In this document: piece by piece, positions 8,709 to 19,137 of the stretch
Position numbering within the stretch: the stretch's first letter is position 1
Layout of the letters: every line of letters starts with the position of its first letter
Assembly (NCBI GenBank): GCA_040755535.1
Contig: JBFMAV010000003.1
Coordinates: 1 to 64,000, forward strand
Source of the DNA: Aquabacter sp040755535
Lineage (GTDB): Bacteria; Pseudomonadota; Alphaproteobacteria; Rhizobiales; Xanthobacteraceae
Direction of reading: 5' to 3'
Length of the DNA stretch: 64,000 nucleotides
Translations under genes and position numbers: made by a program
Notes under the pieces: model-generated
Databases searched by the model: none
Told to the model about the DNA's origin: nothing
Seen by the model: the letters and a program-made list of their open reading frames with translations, nothing else

Positions 8709-11099
8709 GTGGCCGTCGACGCGCAGACCCTCAAAATCCTGGCCGAACTGGAGCGCAAAGCCCTGTGGCTCTCCAGTTGGACGATCCACAATGCCAACCA
8801 TCTGCGCGAGAGTGCCGACGGCCTGAAGGTGGGCGGTCATCAGGCATCTTCCGCCTCGCTCGCCACCATCATGACGGCGCTCTATTTCCATATCCTGCGT
8901 CCGCAGGACCGCGTGGCCGTGAAGCCTCATGCGAGCCCGGTGTTTCACGCCATCCAGTATCTGCTCGGCAATCAGACACGGGAAAAGCTGGAGACCTTCC
9001 GGGGCTTTAAAGGCGCTCAGTCCTATCCGTCCCGGACCAAGGACACGGACGACGTCGATTTCTCCACCGGATCGGTCGGGCTCGGCGTCGCTCAGACCCT
9101 GTTTGCCAGTCTGGCGCAGGATTATGTACGCGCCCATGGCCTGTTGCAGCAGCCCGAAGGACGCATGATTGCCTTGGTGGGCGATGCTGAACTGGACGAG
9201 GGTAATGTCTTCGAGGCTCTGCTGGAGGGCTGGAAGCACGATCTGCGCAACACCTGGTGGGTGATCGACTATAATCGCCAGAGCCTCGACGCGGTGGTGC
9301 GCGAAGGTCTGTATGAGCGGTTCGTGGGCCTGTTCGAGGCCATGGGCTGGCAGGTGGTGATCCTGAAATATGGGTCGCTCCAGCAGGCGGCATTCCGCGA
9401 GCCGGGAGGCGACAGGCTCAAGGCGTGGATCGATACCTGTCCCAACAGCGAATATTCGGCCCTGACTTTCCAGGGCGGCGCGGCCTGGCGCAAGCGCCTC
9501 ATGGATGATCTGGGGGACCAAGGCGCGGTGTCGGCGCTGATTGGCGCACGCTCGGACGCTGAACTCTCGGCGCTGATGACCAATCTCGGCGGCCACGACC
9601 TGCCGACCGTCCTCTCCGCTTTCGAGAGCATCGACCACGACCGGCCGGTCTGCTTTCTGTGCTATACGGTCAAAGGCTTCGGCCTGCCGCTCGCCGGGCA
9701 CAAGGACAACCATGCCGGCCTGATGACGCCGACCCAGATGGACGCGCTGCGCGCGGCCATGAACATCCGCCCGGGCCATGAATGGGATCCCTTCGAGGGC
9801 CTTGCGACCTCGCCCGCGAAGCTTGCGGCCTTTCTGAAGGCGGTTCCTTTCCGCCAGGCCGGCATGCGCCGATATGAGGCTCCGGCTTTGCCGGTGCCGG
9901 CGGTCGAGCCGCCGCGCAATGCGAGCCTGTCCACTCAGACCGGCTTCGGCCTTATTCTCCAGGATCTCGCGCGCGGCGACAGCGCGCTGGCCGAGCGGAT
10001 TGTCACGACCTCGCCGGACGTTACCGTTTCCACCAATCTCGGTCCGTGGGTCAATCGGCGGGGCCTGTTCGCCGAACGGGCGCTTGCGGACGTCTTCAAG
10101 CGCGAACGCATTCCCTCCACGTTCAATTGGGAGTTTTCGCCGTCCGGCCAGCATATGGAACTCGGCATCGCCGAGATGAACCTGTTCCTCATGCTCTCGG
10201 CATTCGGCCTCTCCCACTCCCTGTTCGGCGCGCGCCTCATTCCCGTGGGCACGCTCTATGACCCCTTCATCTGCCGGGGCCTCGATGCGCTGAACTATGC
10301 CTGCTACCAGGACGCCCGCTTCATCCTCGCGGCGACGCCCTCAGGCGTGACCTTGGCGCCGGAGGGTGGGGCCCATCAGTCCATTTCCACCCCGCTCATC
10401 GGTATGGCGCAGGACGGGCTCGCCGCGTTCGAGCCGGCGTTCGTGGACGAGCTCGCGGTCATCATGGGCTTCGCCTTCGACTATGTGCAGCGCGACGGGG
10501 ATGCCGAGCCGGATGTACGCAACTGGCTGCGTGACGAAACGGGTGGCTCGGTCTATCTGCGCCTCTCCACCCGCACTCTGGAACAGCCGGCCCGCACGCT
10601 CAGCGACCTCCAGAAGCGCCAAATGGTGGATGGAGCCTATTGGCTGCGTGAGCCGGGCCCCAATTGCGAGGTGGTCATCGCCGTTCAAGGCGCGGTGGCG
10701 CCGGAGGCGATCGCCGCCGTGGGCTTGCTGGCGGAAGACCGGCGGGACGTGGGCCTGCTGATGGTGACCTCGGCCGACCGGCTCAATGCCGGCTGGACCG
10801 CCGCGGCGCGCGCCCGGGAAGCGGGGCGCTGGGACGCCCTGAGCCATGTGGAGCGTCTGCTCGCTCCGCTTCCGCGCCATTGCGGACTGGTGAGCGTCAT
10901 CGATGGCCACCCGGCGACCTTGGGCTGGCTCGGTTCCGTCCATGGGCACCGCGCGCGGGCGCTGGGTGTCGAGCATTTCGGACAGACGGGGATGCTCGCC
11001 GACCTCTACCGCCATCACGGCATCGACACCGCCGCGATCATCGCCGCCGCCCAGTCGGTGGCGCCGGGCCGTCCGGTGCGCCATTTGCGGGCCATGTGA
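8709..11099 (+). CDS. AceE-like homodimeric pyruvate dehydrogenase E1 / transketolase-type ThDP enzyme
   Basis: The 796-residue protein has the transketolase/AceE plan: an N-terminal ThDP pyrophosphate domain with GDAELDEGN (158-166) and a downstream Asn-containing IDYNRQ, a central pyrimidine domain with AEMN (catalytic Glu), and a C-terminal domain. It is shorter than enterobacterial AceE (about 886) and is a distinct branch. No E2 or E3 gene is adjacent, so oxidative decarboxylation of pyruvate is only one possibility; other 2-oxo acids could be used. GTG 8709 is the start, preceded by AGAAGAGG. The Lrp-type regulator is divergent, and a strong terminator follows the stop. Confidence 0.8.
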   Translation: MAVDAQTLKILAELERKALWLSSWTIHNANHLRESADGLKVGGHQASSASLATIMTALYFHILRPQDRVAVKPHASPVFHAIQYLLGNQTREKLETFRGFKGAQSYPSRTKDTDDVDFSTGSVGLGVAQTLFASLAQDYVRAHGLLQQPEGRMIALVGDAELDEGNVFEALLEGWKHDLRNTWWVIDYNRQSLDAVVREGLYERFVGLFEAMGWQVVILKYGSLQQAAFREPGGDRLKAWIDTCPNSEYSALTFQGGAAWRKRLMDDLGDQGAVSALIGARSDAELSALMTNLGGHDLPTVLSAFESIDHDRPVCFLCYTVKGFGLPLAGHKDNHAGLMTPTQMDALRAAMNIRPGHEWDPFEGLATSPAKLAAFLKAVPFRQAGMRRYEAPALPVPAVEPPRNASLSTQTGFGLILQDLARGDSALAERIVTTSPDVTVSTNLGPWVNRRGLFAERALADVFKRERIPSTFNWEFSPSGQHMELGIAEMNLFLMLSAFGLSHSLFGARLIPVGTLYDPFICRGLDALNYACYQDARFILAATPSGVTLAPEGGAHQSISTPLIGMAQDGLAAFEPAFVDELAVIMGFAFDYVQRDGDAEPDVRNWLRDETGGSVYLRLSTRTLEQPARTLSDLQKRQMVDGAYWLREPGPNCEVVIAVQGAVAPEAIAAVGLLAEDRRDVGLLMVTSADRLNAGWTAAARAREAGRWDALSHVERLLAPLPRHCGLVSVIDGHPATLGWLGSVHGHRARALGVEHFGQTGMLADLYRHHGIDTAAIIAAAQSVAPGRPVRHLRAM

Positions 11100-11106
11100 G
11101 CCGCGC

Positions 11107-11138
11107 CCCGGCCGCCATGCAGGGCGGCCGGGCTTTTG
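11107..11138 (+). terminator. Intrinsic terminator after the AceE-like gene
   Basis: Ten-base perfect arms CCCGGCCGCC and GGCGGCCGGG with a six-base loop are followed by CTTTTG, eight bases beyond the stop codon of the upstream gene. Confidence 0.85.
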
Positions 11139-11141
11139 CTT

Positions 11142-11612
11142 TCAGGTCTCGCCGCCGGACATGGGGGCGCTGATGAGGGAGGAATTGCGGTAGCGGGGAT
11201 CGTCCGTAACTTCCTCTCCCACCCAGGGCGGCAGCGGCACGTCCTCGATGCCGTGCTCCAACTCGATCTCGGCGACGATCAGCCCGTCATTCTCGCCCTC
11301 GAACACGTCGATGGTCCAGAGCTTGCCGGCGAAGGACACCTCGTATCGGACCTTCTCGATGAGGGGCTTCAGGCAATGGTCCCGCAGCATGACTTCGGCG
11401 TCGGCTGGCGGGATTTGATATTCGAACTCGGCCCGGCTCATGCCGGAGGTCGCGCCCTTCACCGTGAGGAAGGCCCGATCCTCCGCGTGGCGCACCCGCA
11501 CCGTGGCGTCGGCAGCCACGCACAAATAGCCCTGCCGAAACCGGCGCCCCCGCGCGCCCTCGCGCCAACTGTCCGACACGACCAGGAACTTCCGTTCGAT
11601 CTCGACCGCCAT
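11142..11612 (-). CDS. CYTH-domain protein (inorganic triphosphatase / adenylate cyclase-like)
   Basis: The 156-residue protein starts MAVEIERKFLVV, containing the CYTH signature ExExK at residues 4-8. It then alternates charged beta strands (RFRQGYLCV, TVRVRH, AFLTVKG, EFEYQIP, VAEIELE) that form the tunnel fold. Bacterial single-domain members hydrolyse triphosphate or related phosphoanions with Mg2+; cyclase activity is known only for some. Start 11612 is chosen over 11627 because the signature begins there in homologues. It lies 156 bases after pyk on the same strand. The substrate is not predictable from sequence. Confidence 0.9.
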   Translation of the reverse strand: MAVEIERKFLVVSDSWREGARGRRFRQGYLCVAADATVRVRHAEDRAFLTVKGATSGMSRAEFEYQIPPADAEVMLRDHCLKPLIEKVRYEVSFAGKLWTIDVFEGENDGLIVAEIELEHGIEDVPLPPWVGEEVTDDPRYRNSSLISAPMSGGET

Positions 11613-11768
11613 GGGTGCTTTCCACATCGTTGGACCCGCCTATCAGTGGCGCGCCTTGACGTAATGGGAAAGCAAAAAGTGATATCCAACGCGGATCAAA
11701 ATGCCGCCGGCGGCCTCGACGAGGTGCCGACGGACAAAGGCGGGCATCAGTCATGCCGGTTGGGAAGC

Positions 11769-13253
11769 CTACCCCACGCGCGGCGGAGGGACCGCGTCGT
11801 CCTCCACATCATGCTTGCTGGGCGGATCGGTATCCCCGATCACGGTGACGCGCAGGATGTTCGTAGTGCCCGGCCGTGCGAAGGGAACGCCGGCCGTGAT
11901 GGCCAGCCGGTCGCCGGGCGCGCCGAAGCCTTCGCGGACGGCGATGCGCACCGCATTGTCCACCATCTCGCCGAAGGAATGGATGTCCTGCGGTGCGTGA
12001 ACCGCATGCACGGCGTATGACAGAGCGAGGCGGCGCGCCGTCTCGATGCGGCTGGTAATGCCGAGGATGGGCTGCGCGGGCCGCTCGCGCGCGGCGCGCA
12101 GGCCCGTAGTGCCCGACAGCGTATAGGCGACCAGCGCCTTCGCCTCCACCGCCGTCGCGGTTTGCGTCGCAGCCTTGATCACCGCGCCGCCGATGGAGTG
12201 GCCAATGGGTGCGGGCGTGGCATCAAGGGTGCGCCGATATTCGGGGTCGCGCTCCACATTGCGGATGATCTCATCCATGAAGGCGACCGCCTCCACCGGA
12301 TATTGCCCCGCCGCGCTTTCCGCCGAGAGCATCACGCAGTCCGCGCCCTCATAGACGGCGGTGGCGACGTCGGAGACTTCCGCACGGGTGGGAACCGGGG
12401 CGGTGATCATGCTTTCCAGCATCTGCGTCGCGACAATGACCGGACGGCCGAAGCGGCGCGATTCGGCGATCATGCGCTTCTGGATTGCGGGCACTTCGGG
12501 CAGGGACAATTCCACGCCCAGATCCCCGCGCGCCACCATGATGGCGTCGGAGAGCTGGACCAGCTCTGTCAGATGCTCCACCGCCGAGGGCTTTTCCATC
12601 TTCAGCATCACGGCGGCCTTGTCGCCGATGATGGCGCGGGCTTCGTGGATGTCTTCCGGCCGCTGGACGAAGGAGAGCGCGATCCACTCGACCCCCTTCG
12701 AGAGCGCAAAATGGAGGTCGGCGTGATCCTTCTGCGTGAGCGGCGACAATGGCAGCACCACGTCGGGAATATTGAAGCCCTTATTGTTGGAGAGGCGCGT
12801 GCCGCTGATGACCTCGGCATCGAGCCAGCCCGGTCCCTTCGCCACCACCTTCAGGCGCACCTTTCCATCGTCGCAGAGCACGGTCGCGCCGATGGTGAGC
12901 GCCTCGATGATGTCGGGATGGGGGATCGGAACGCGGTTCTCGTCGCCGAGGCGTTCCACATCCGCATCGAAACGCAGCACCTTGCCGGGCGCAAAGGTGA
13001 TGGCGCTGTCGGTGAACCGGCCAAGCCGAAGCTTCGGCCCCTGAAGATCGGCGATGATGCCGATGGGCCGCCCGGTCTCGGCCTCCAGCGCCCGGATGCG
13101 GTCGATGACCGCCCCATGATCGGGCTGCGTGCCATGGCTGAAATTCAGGCGGAACACGTCCACGCCGGCGAGAAAGAGCGCGCGGAGCTTTTCCGGGCTG
13201 TTGGAGGCTGGCCCGACCGTGGCGACGATCTTGGTGGACCGGTTGCGTCTCAT
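11769..13253 (-). CDS. pyk: Pyruvate kinase
   Basis: This 494-residue glycolytic enzyme transfers phosphate from phosphoenolpyruvate to ADP. The N-terminal TKIVATVGPAS, the RLNFSHG block, the K-containing MLKMEKPSAVEHL active-site region and the MVARGDLGVEL signature are intact. A C-terminal domain with VAYTLSGTTGLRAARERP follows. It lies downstream of glxR in the same direction, 247 bases away. In several alphaproteobacteria a pyk copy (called ttuE in tartrate loci) accompanies gcl-hyi-glxR-ttuD, so this copy may serve glycerate use rather than being the only pyruvate kinase. Confidence 0.96.
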   Translation of the reverse strand: MRRNRSTKIVATVGPASNSPEKLRALFLAGVDVFRLNFSHGTQPDHGAVIDRIRALEAETGRPIGIIADLQGPKLRLGRFTDSAITFAPGKVLRFDADVERLGDENRVPIPHPDIIEALTIGATVLCDDGKVRLKVVAKGPGWLDAEVISGTRLSNNKGFNIPDVVLPLSPLTQKDHADLHFALSKGVEWIALSFVQRPEDIHEARAIIGDKAAVMLKMEKPSAVEHLTELVQLSDAIMVARGDLGVELSLPEVPAIQKRMIAESRRFGRPVIVATQMLESMITAPVPTRAEVSDVATAVYEGADCVMLSAESAAGQYPVEAVAFMDEIIRNVERDPEYRRTLDATPAPIGHSIGGAVIKAATQTATAVEAKALVAYTLSGTTGLRAARERPAQPILGITSRIETARRLALSYAVHAVHAPQDIHSFGEMVDNAVRIAVREGFGAPGDRLAITAGVPFARPGTTNILRVTVIGDTDPPSKHDVEDDAVPPPRVG

Positions 13254-13500
13254 GGCTCGCTTCCTCCCCTGTCTGATCCGCGTGAGCTGCCATCCCGATC
13301 CGCTCGGGAACCGGCGCTCAAGTTCAAGTTACCCTGCGGCGTGGCATTGATCACCCGGCGGGGGCGGCAGTTTGAGCGGAATAGCTCCGCTGCGTCACGT
13401 CCTTATTGTGCGCCGGGATCATCTCGTCACTGTGACCCGACCGAGCGGCCGCGCCGCCCGGTCAGGGATGAGATTGCATTTTCCAACCCGAGGACCGCGG

Positions 13501-14379
13501 TCACGCGACCTCGTGGTTCCCGAGCATTTCCAGGGCCTTCACCATGGCGGAATGGTCGAGCTTCGCGCCGCCATGGGCGGCCACCGCGTTGAACAGTTCC
13601 TGCGCCGTCGCCGTATTGGGCAGGGACAGGCCGAGCGCGCGCGCGGAGGACAGCGCCAGATTGAGGTCCTTCTGGTGCAGCTCAATGCGGAAGCCCGGAT
13701 TGAAATTGCGCGTCACGATGCGCTCGCCATGCACTTCCAGGATCCGCGAATTGGCGAAGCCGCCCATCAGCGCCTGGCGGACTTTCGCCGGGTCCGCACC
13801 CGCCTTGGAGGCGAACAGAAGGGCTTCGCTGACCGCTTCGATGGTGAGCGCGACAATGATCTGGTTGGCGACCTTGGTCGTCTGCCCGTCACCATTGCCG
13901 CCGACCAGGGTGATGTTCTTTCCCATCTTCTCGAACAGCGGCTTCACCGTGTCGAAGGCCGCCTGCGGGCCGCCCACCATGATGGTCAAGGACGCGGCCT
14001 TCGCGCCCACATCGCCGCCCGAAACCGGGGCATCGAGATAGTCGCAGCCGAGCTTGTTGATCTTTTCGGCGAAGCCCTTGGTGGCGACCGGCGAGATGGA
14101 GCTCATGTCCACCACGATTTTGCCGGCGGACAATCCCTCTGCCACGCCCTTGGCGCCGAACAGGGCCTCTTCCACATGGGGGGTATCGGGCACCATCAGG
14201 ATGACCACGTCGGCCTTCTGGGCGACCTCGGCCGAGGAGGCGCAGGCGGTCGCGCCCTTGCCCGTCAGTTCGGCGGGCACATTCACCACGTCATAGAGGA
14301 AGAGCGTGTGGCCGGCGTCGATGAGATGTCCGGCCATGGGGGTTCCCATGATGCCGAGACCGATGAAACCCACATTCAT
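13501..14379 (-). CDS. glxR: 2-hydroxy-3-oxopropionate (tartronate semialdehyde) reductase
   Basis: The 292-residue NAD(P)-dependent beta-hydroxyacid dehydrogenase reduces tartronate semialdehyde to D-glycerate. The Rossmann motif GFIGLGIMGTPMAGHL is at residues 4-19. The DAPVSGGDVGA substrate loop is at about 120, and the conserved Lys of the GDGQTTKVANQI segment is near residue 170. A helical C-terminal domain completes the protein. GGAGG upstream fixes the start at 14379. It is third in the leftward gcl-hyi-glxR module, separated from hyi by a 205-base repeat-containing spacer. Confidence 0.94.
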   Translation of the reverse strand: MNVGFIGLGIMGTPMAGHLIDAGHTLFLYDVVNVPAELTGKGATACASSAEVAQKADVVILMVPDTPHVEEALFGAKGVAEGLSAGKIVVDMSSISPVATKGFAEKINKLGCDYLDAPVSGGDVGAKAASLTIMVGGPQAAFDTVKPLFEKMGKNITLVGGNGDGQTTKVANQIIVALTIEAVSEALLFASKAGADPAKVRQALMGGFANSRILEVHGERIVTRNFNPGFRIELHQKDLNLALSSARALGLSLPNTATAQELFNAVAAHGGAKLDHSAMVKALEMLGNHEVA

Positions 14380-14460
14380 GTGCGTGCCTCCAGGCTGATT
14401 GTTCTTAAGGGCCGGCCGGATCATGCCGGCCGGCAAGGGCGGCGGCCCCGAGAGCACGTT

Positions 14461-14553
14461 CCGATCTGATTGCATCGCAATCCGATCGGTAAAACGTTCT
14501 CTACCAATAATTTAGAGACTGATTCACCGATCAGGTTGATCCAACCTGATCGG
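14461..14553. repeat. Intergenic repeat with two palindromes
   Basis: The spacer between hyi and glxR carries two related palindromes. The first, 14463-14488, has arms CGATCTGATTGC and GCAATCCGATCG (11 of 12 matching) around ATC. The second, 14527-14553, has perfect arms CCGATCAGGTTG and CAACCTGATCGG, again around ATC. They are joined by an AT-rich linker (ACGTTCTCTACCAATAATTT). Shared ATC centres and arms suggest one dispersed intergenic element of the kind common in Hyphomicrobiales. Transcripts would fold strongly here and could tune glxR expression. Confidence 0.7.
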
Positions 14554-14584
14554 ATCAGGCTCTAAAGCCGCGCCGCCCAACGGC

Positions 14585-15361
14585 TCAACGATAGGTGGCG
14601 AGCCAGCCGAGGCCGGCATCGGTCGTGGTCTTGGGCTTGTATTCGGCGCCCACCCAGCCGGTGTAGCCGGCTTCGTCGATGGCATTGAGCACGAAGGGAT
14701 AATTGATCTCGCCCGTGCCCGGCTCGCCGCGACCGGGATTGTCCGCGAGCTGGATGTGCTTGATGCGGGGCATCAGCGCGCGCAGCGTCGGAGTGAGGTC
14801 TCCCTCCATGATTTGCATGTGATAGATGTCGTACTGCAGGAAGATGTCGTCCGCGCCGACCTCGTCGAACAGCACGATCGCCTGCTTGGTGCCCGACAAA
14901 TGGAAGCCGGGTATGTCGCGCGTGTTGATGGCTTCCGCGACGAAGGGAATGCCGGCCTTCTTCAGTTCGGCGGCGGCGAACTTCAGGTTCGACACCAGCG
15001 TCTCATGCACCTTTTCGGCCGGCACGTCCTTCGGCGTGAGGCCGACCAGGACGTTCAAGGTCTGCGTTCCCAGCACCTTGGCATAGTCGATGGCCTTGCC
15101 GACGCTGTCCTGGAATTCCCCGACCCGGTCGGGCAGGACCGCGATGCCGCGCTCGCCCGCCGCCCAGTCGCCGGCCGGGAGATTGTGCAGCGCCTGGGTG
15201 AGCCCGTGCGCCTCCAGCTTTTCCTTCAACTGCTCCGCGGGATAGGCATAGGGGAAGAGATATTCGACGCCGGTGAAACCGGCCGTGGCGGCCTTCTCGA
15301 AGCGGTCGAGGAAGTCGATCTCGTTCCAGAGCATCGTGAGATTGGCAGCGAATTCGGGCAT
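14585..15361 (-). CDS. hyi: Hydroxypyruvate isomerase
   Basis: The 258-residue TIM-barrel protein of the xylose-isomerase-like (AP endonuclease 2) superfamily interconverts hydroxypyruvate and tartronate semialdehyde. Diagnostic parts are MLWNEIDFLDRFEKAATAG at the start, the FPYAYP loop, the metal-binding VAEAINTRDIPGFHL (Glu near 143), QYDIYHMQIMEG (Asp/His near 179) and HIQLADNPGR. Its length is typical of Hyi. It follows gcl on the same strand, with a terminator-like hairpin in the 129-base gap, so it may be expressed at a lower level than gcl. Confidence 0.93.
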   Translation of the reverse strand: MPEFAANLTMLWNEIDFLDRFEKAATAGFTGVEYLFPYAYPAEQLKEKLEAHGLTQALHNLPAGDWAAGERGIAVLPDRVGEFQDSVGKAIDYAKVLGTQTLNVLVGLTPKDVPAEKVHETLVSNLKFAAAELKKAGIPFVAEAINTRDIPGFHLSGTKQAIVLFDEVGADDIFLQYDIYHMQIMEGDLTPTLRALMPRIKHIQLADNPGRGEPGTGEINYPFVLNAIDEAGYTGWVGAEYKPKTTTDAGLGWLATYR

Positions 15362-15432
15362 TCACCTCTCCGCGTGGCTGAGCCTTGGTTTTGGCTTGAA
15401 ATGTAAGGGCGACGGCACGGGGTGCCGGTCGC

Positions 15433-15462
15433 AAAGAACCCTCCGGCGCACGGCCGGAGGGT
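15433..15462 (-). terminator. Terminator-like hairpin between gcl and hyi
   Basis: Nine-base perfect arms ACCCTCCGG and CCGGAGGGT flank a seven-base loop. On the minus strand the hairpin is followed by TTCTTTGC. Lying 29 bases after the gcl stop and before hyi, it may end some transcripts or protect the gcl message end. Confidence 0.7.
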
Positions 15463-15490
15463 CAAGTCTACCCAATGTTTGGAGGGGAGG

Positions 15491-17266
<1,776 letters not shown>

Positions 17267-17347
17267 GGCTTCCTCCCGAATTTGATTTTCAAAAGGGATA
17301 CGCCAGGATCGTCCTTGCTTCTATGGCAAGGGTTGGAAGTACATTAA

Positions 17348-17360
17348 TTCCGATTTGGAA
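17348..17360. promoter_or_regulatory. Candidate operator upstream of gcl
   Basis: TTCC and GGAA arms enclose five bases in the AT-rich stretch 80-95 bases upstream of gcl. IclR-type regulators of allantoin/glyoxylate genes in other bacteria bind TTCC...GGAA-type palindromes, but no regulator gene is adjacent here. Weak evidence. Confidence 0.3.
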
Positions 17361-17390
17361 ATAATAGCATCGCGCCGACAGGGGCGGCGG

Positions 17391-18887
17391 CTAGGCCATC
17401 TCCACGCGGTTTCGTCCGTTCTGCTTGGCCAGATAGAGGGCGGTGTCGGCGCGGGAAATGGGCTCCTGCGGATCAATTGGCCGTCCCTGCGGCAGGACCA
17501 CATGAAGGCCCGCGCTCACCGTGAGGGGCCAACGCAGATCCTGCGCATGCTCCACATTGCGCCGGATTCGCTCTGCGACATCCCGCACTGCGGCCGGGTC
17601 TGTCTTGGGGAGGACGACAAGAAATTCTTCGCCGCCGAATCGGCCCACAACATCGGTTTTGCGCGCGCACCGTTCCAGAACGCGGGCGACCCCCTTCAAG
17701 GCGGCATCGCCCTCCAGATGCCCGTGGGCGTCGTTGTACGCCTTGAAGTGATCCACATCGACCATGATGAAGCCGGTCTTTGTTCCTTCCCGCTCCGCCA
17801 GCCGAAGCGCATCCTCGATCTTCTGGTCGAGGGCGCGGCGATTGAGAATGCCGGTCAGGGCGTCGATGTCCGCTAGGGCCTGGAGCTTCTGGTTCGCGGC
17901 CTCAAGGTCGGCTTGGCGCTCCGCCAATTGGGCGCTGAGCAGGCGGCGCGTATTGATGTCCTGGATCTGCGCAATGAAGCAGCGCGGCGTCCCGTCCTCG
18001 AACCGCACCAGCGTGGCATTGAGCTGCGCCCAGACCGCTTCTCCGTTGGGGCGCAGATAGCGCTTCTCGATCTGATAATCCCGTGCCACGCCGGTCAGAA
18101 GCGCATGGACGAGTTCGAGGTCGGCGGGCAGATCATCAGGATGCGTGATCGACTGGAAATCCCGCAGGAGCAAGTCTGGCTCGGCATAGCCCAGGAAGGC
18201 GCAGGCGGCCGCATTCACCTCCAGAAAGCGCCCGTCGAGGCCCACCATCATCATGCCGATGGGGGCGTTGGCAAATGCTGCTGAAAACATGAGGCTCGCT
18301 TCGCGCCGCTGCGTTTCCGCCGCGCGGCGCCGCGCTTCCAGGTCCTGGCGCTCTATGGCGCGTCCAAGCGTGTCGGCGAGCAGCTCGAGAAAAGCGCGAT
18401 CGGTCGCATCGAACGGCGACGTGCGGGGCTCCGGATCAAGCAGGCTCAGCACACCAAAGAGGGTTGGGCCCACGCGAATGGGAGCTGAAGCGTAGGATTC
18501 GAACTGCCCTTCGAGGTAAATGGGATGCGCGCGCAGGCTCTCGCTGGCCGCGATGTTATGGCAGAGCAGGCTGGTGCGGGACTTCAGAGCGTCGGAGACG
18601 AACAGCGTGCGCACCGGGCGGCATGCTCCGTCGGCAAATGGGACGTCCACCTCGGAGACCACGCGCAGGAAGGTCAGCATCTCGCCGCGAAGCGCACCGA
18701 TCACACCGGTGCGCATGCCGAAAATGGATTTCGCCGCGGCCAGATAGGCGTCGAACAGCCCCTGTTGGGACTGGGTCTGAAGCGCCAACAGAGCGCGCAA
18801 CGCGCCCAGCGCGGCGGCGAGATCCAAAGGCTCGGTCTGTGTTTCTGGAATATGCCGTTCACTGGCCCGCAAGCAGCTTTCGCCCAT
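17391..18887 (-). CDS. GAF-PAS-GGDEF diguanylate cyclase
   Basis: The 498-residue protein has a GAF-like domain (about 35-185), a short helical linker, a PAS domain (about 200-325) containing GMMMVGLDGRFLEVNAAA, and a C-terminal GGDEF domain (about 335-498). The active-site motif is GGEEF with intact metal-binding DVDHFKAYND, so it should make cyclic di-GMP. An RxxD inhibitory site is not evident. No transmembrane segment is seen, so it senses a cytosolic signal. Start 18887 is chosen because GGAGGAGGTGGAG precedes it, while an ATG at 18926 lacks a good ribosome site. Confidence 0.9.
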   Translation of the reverse strand: MGESCLRASERHIPETQTEPLDLAAALGALRALLALQTQSQQGLFDAYLAAAKSIFGMRTGVIGALRGEMLTFLRVVSEVDVPFADGACRPVRTLFVSDALKSRTSLLCHNIAASESLRAHPIYLEGQFESYASAPIRVGPTLFGVLSLLDPEPRTSPFDATDRAFLELLADTLGRAIERQDLEARRRAAETQRREASLMFSAAFANAPIGMMMVGLDGRFLEVNAAACAFLGYAEPDLLLRDFQSITHPDDLPADLELVHALLTGVARDYQIEKRYLRPNGEAVWAQLNATLVRFEDGTPRCFIAQIQDINTRRLLSAQLAERQADLEAANQKLQALADIDALTGILNRRALDQKIEDALRLAEREGTKTGFIMVDVDHFKAYNDAHGHLEGDAALKGVARVLERCARKTDVVGRFGGEEFLVVLPKTDPAAVRDVAERIRRNVEHAQDLRWPLTVSAGLHVVLPQGRPIDPQEPISRADTALYLAKQNGRNRVEMA

Positions 18888-19137
18888 ACCGTTCTCCACC
18901 TCCTCCCCGCGCGGAGGGAATGACATGGGCTCATGCGATAAGTGTTGCCTGCAGTGCATACAACACAGGGAAACGCCGTATGCCGTCGGCCGTCACGCAC
19001 GTTGCCGGAAGCGGCCTGGCCATGGCCCCGGCGCAGCGCTATCCGCTGTTTGCGGTTTCGCCGCGCGCGCGCCTGCGGCATGGTGGTAGCGATTCGTATG
19101 GCCGGATCTTCCGGCGGGGTCCGTTGGCCCACAGGAT

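Noticed and set aside
17348..17360. Definite AllR/IclR site controlling gcl
   Set aside because: The TTCC...GGAA palindrome is short and no IclR-type gene is nearby, so it is kept only as a weak candidate site and not as a finding.
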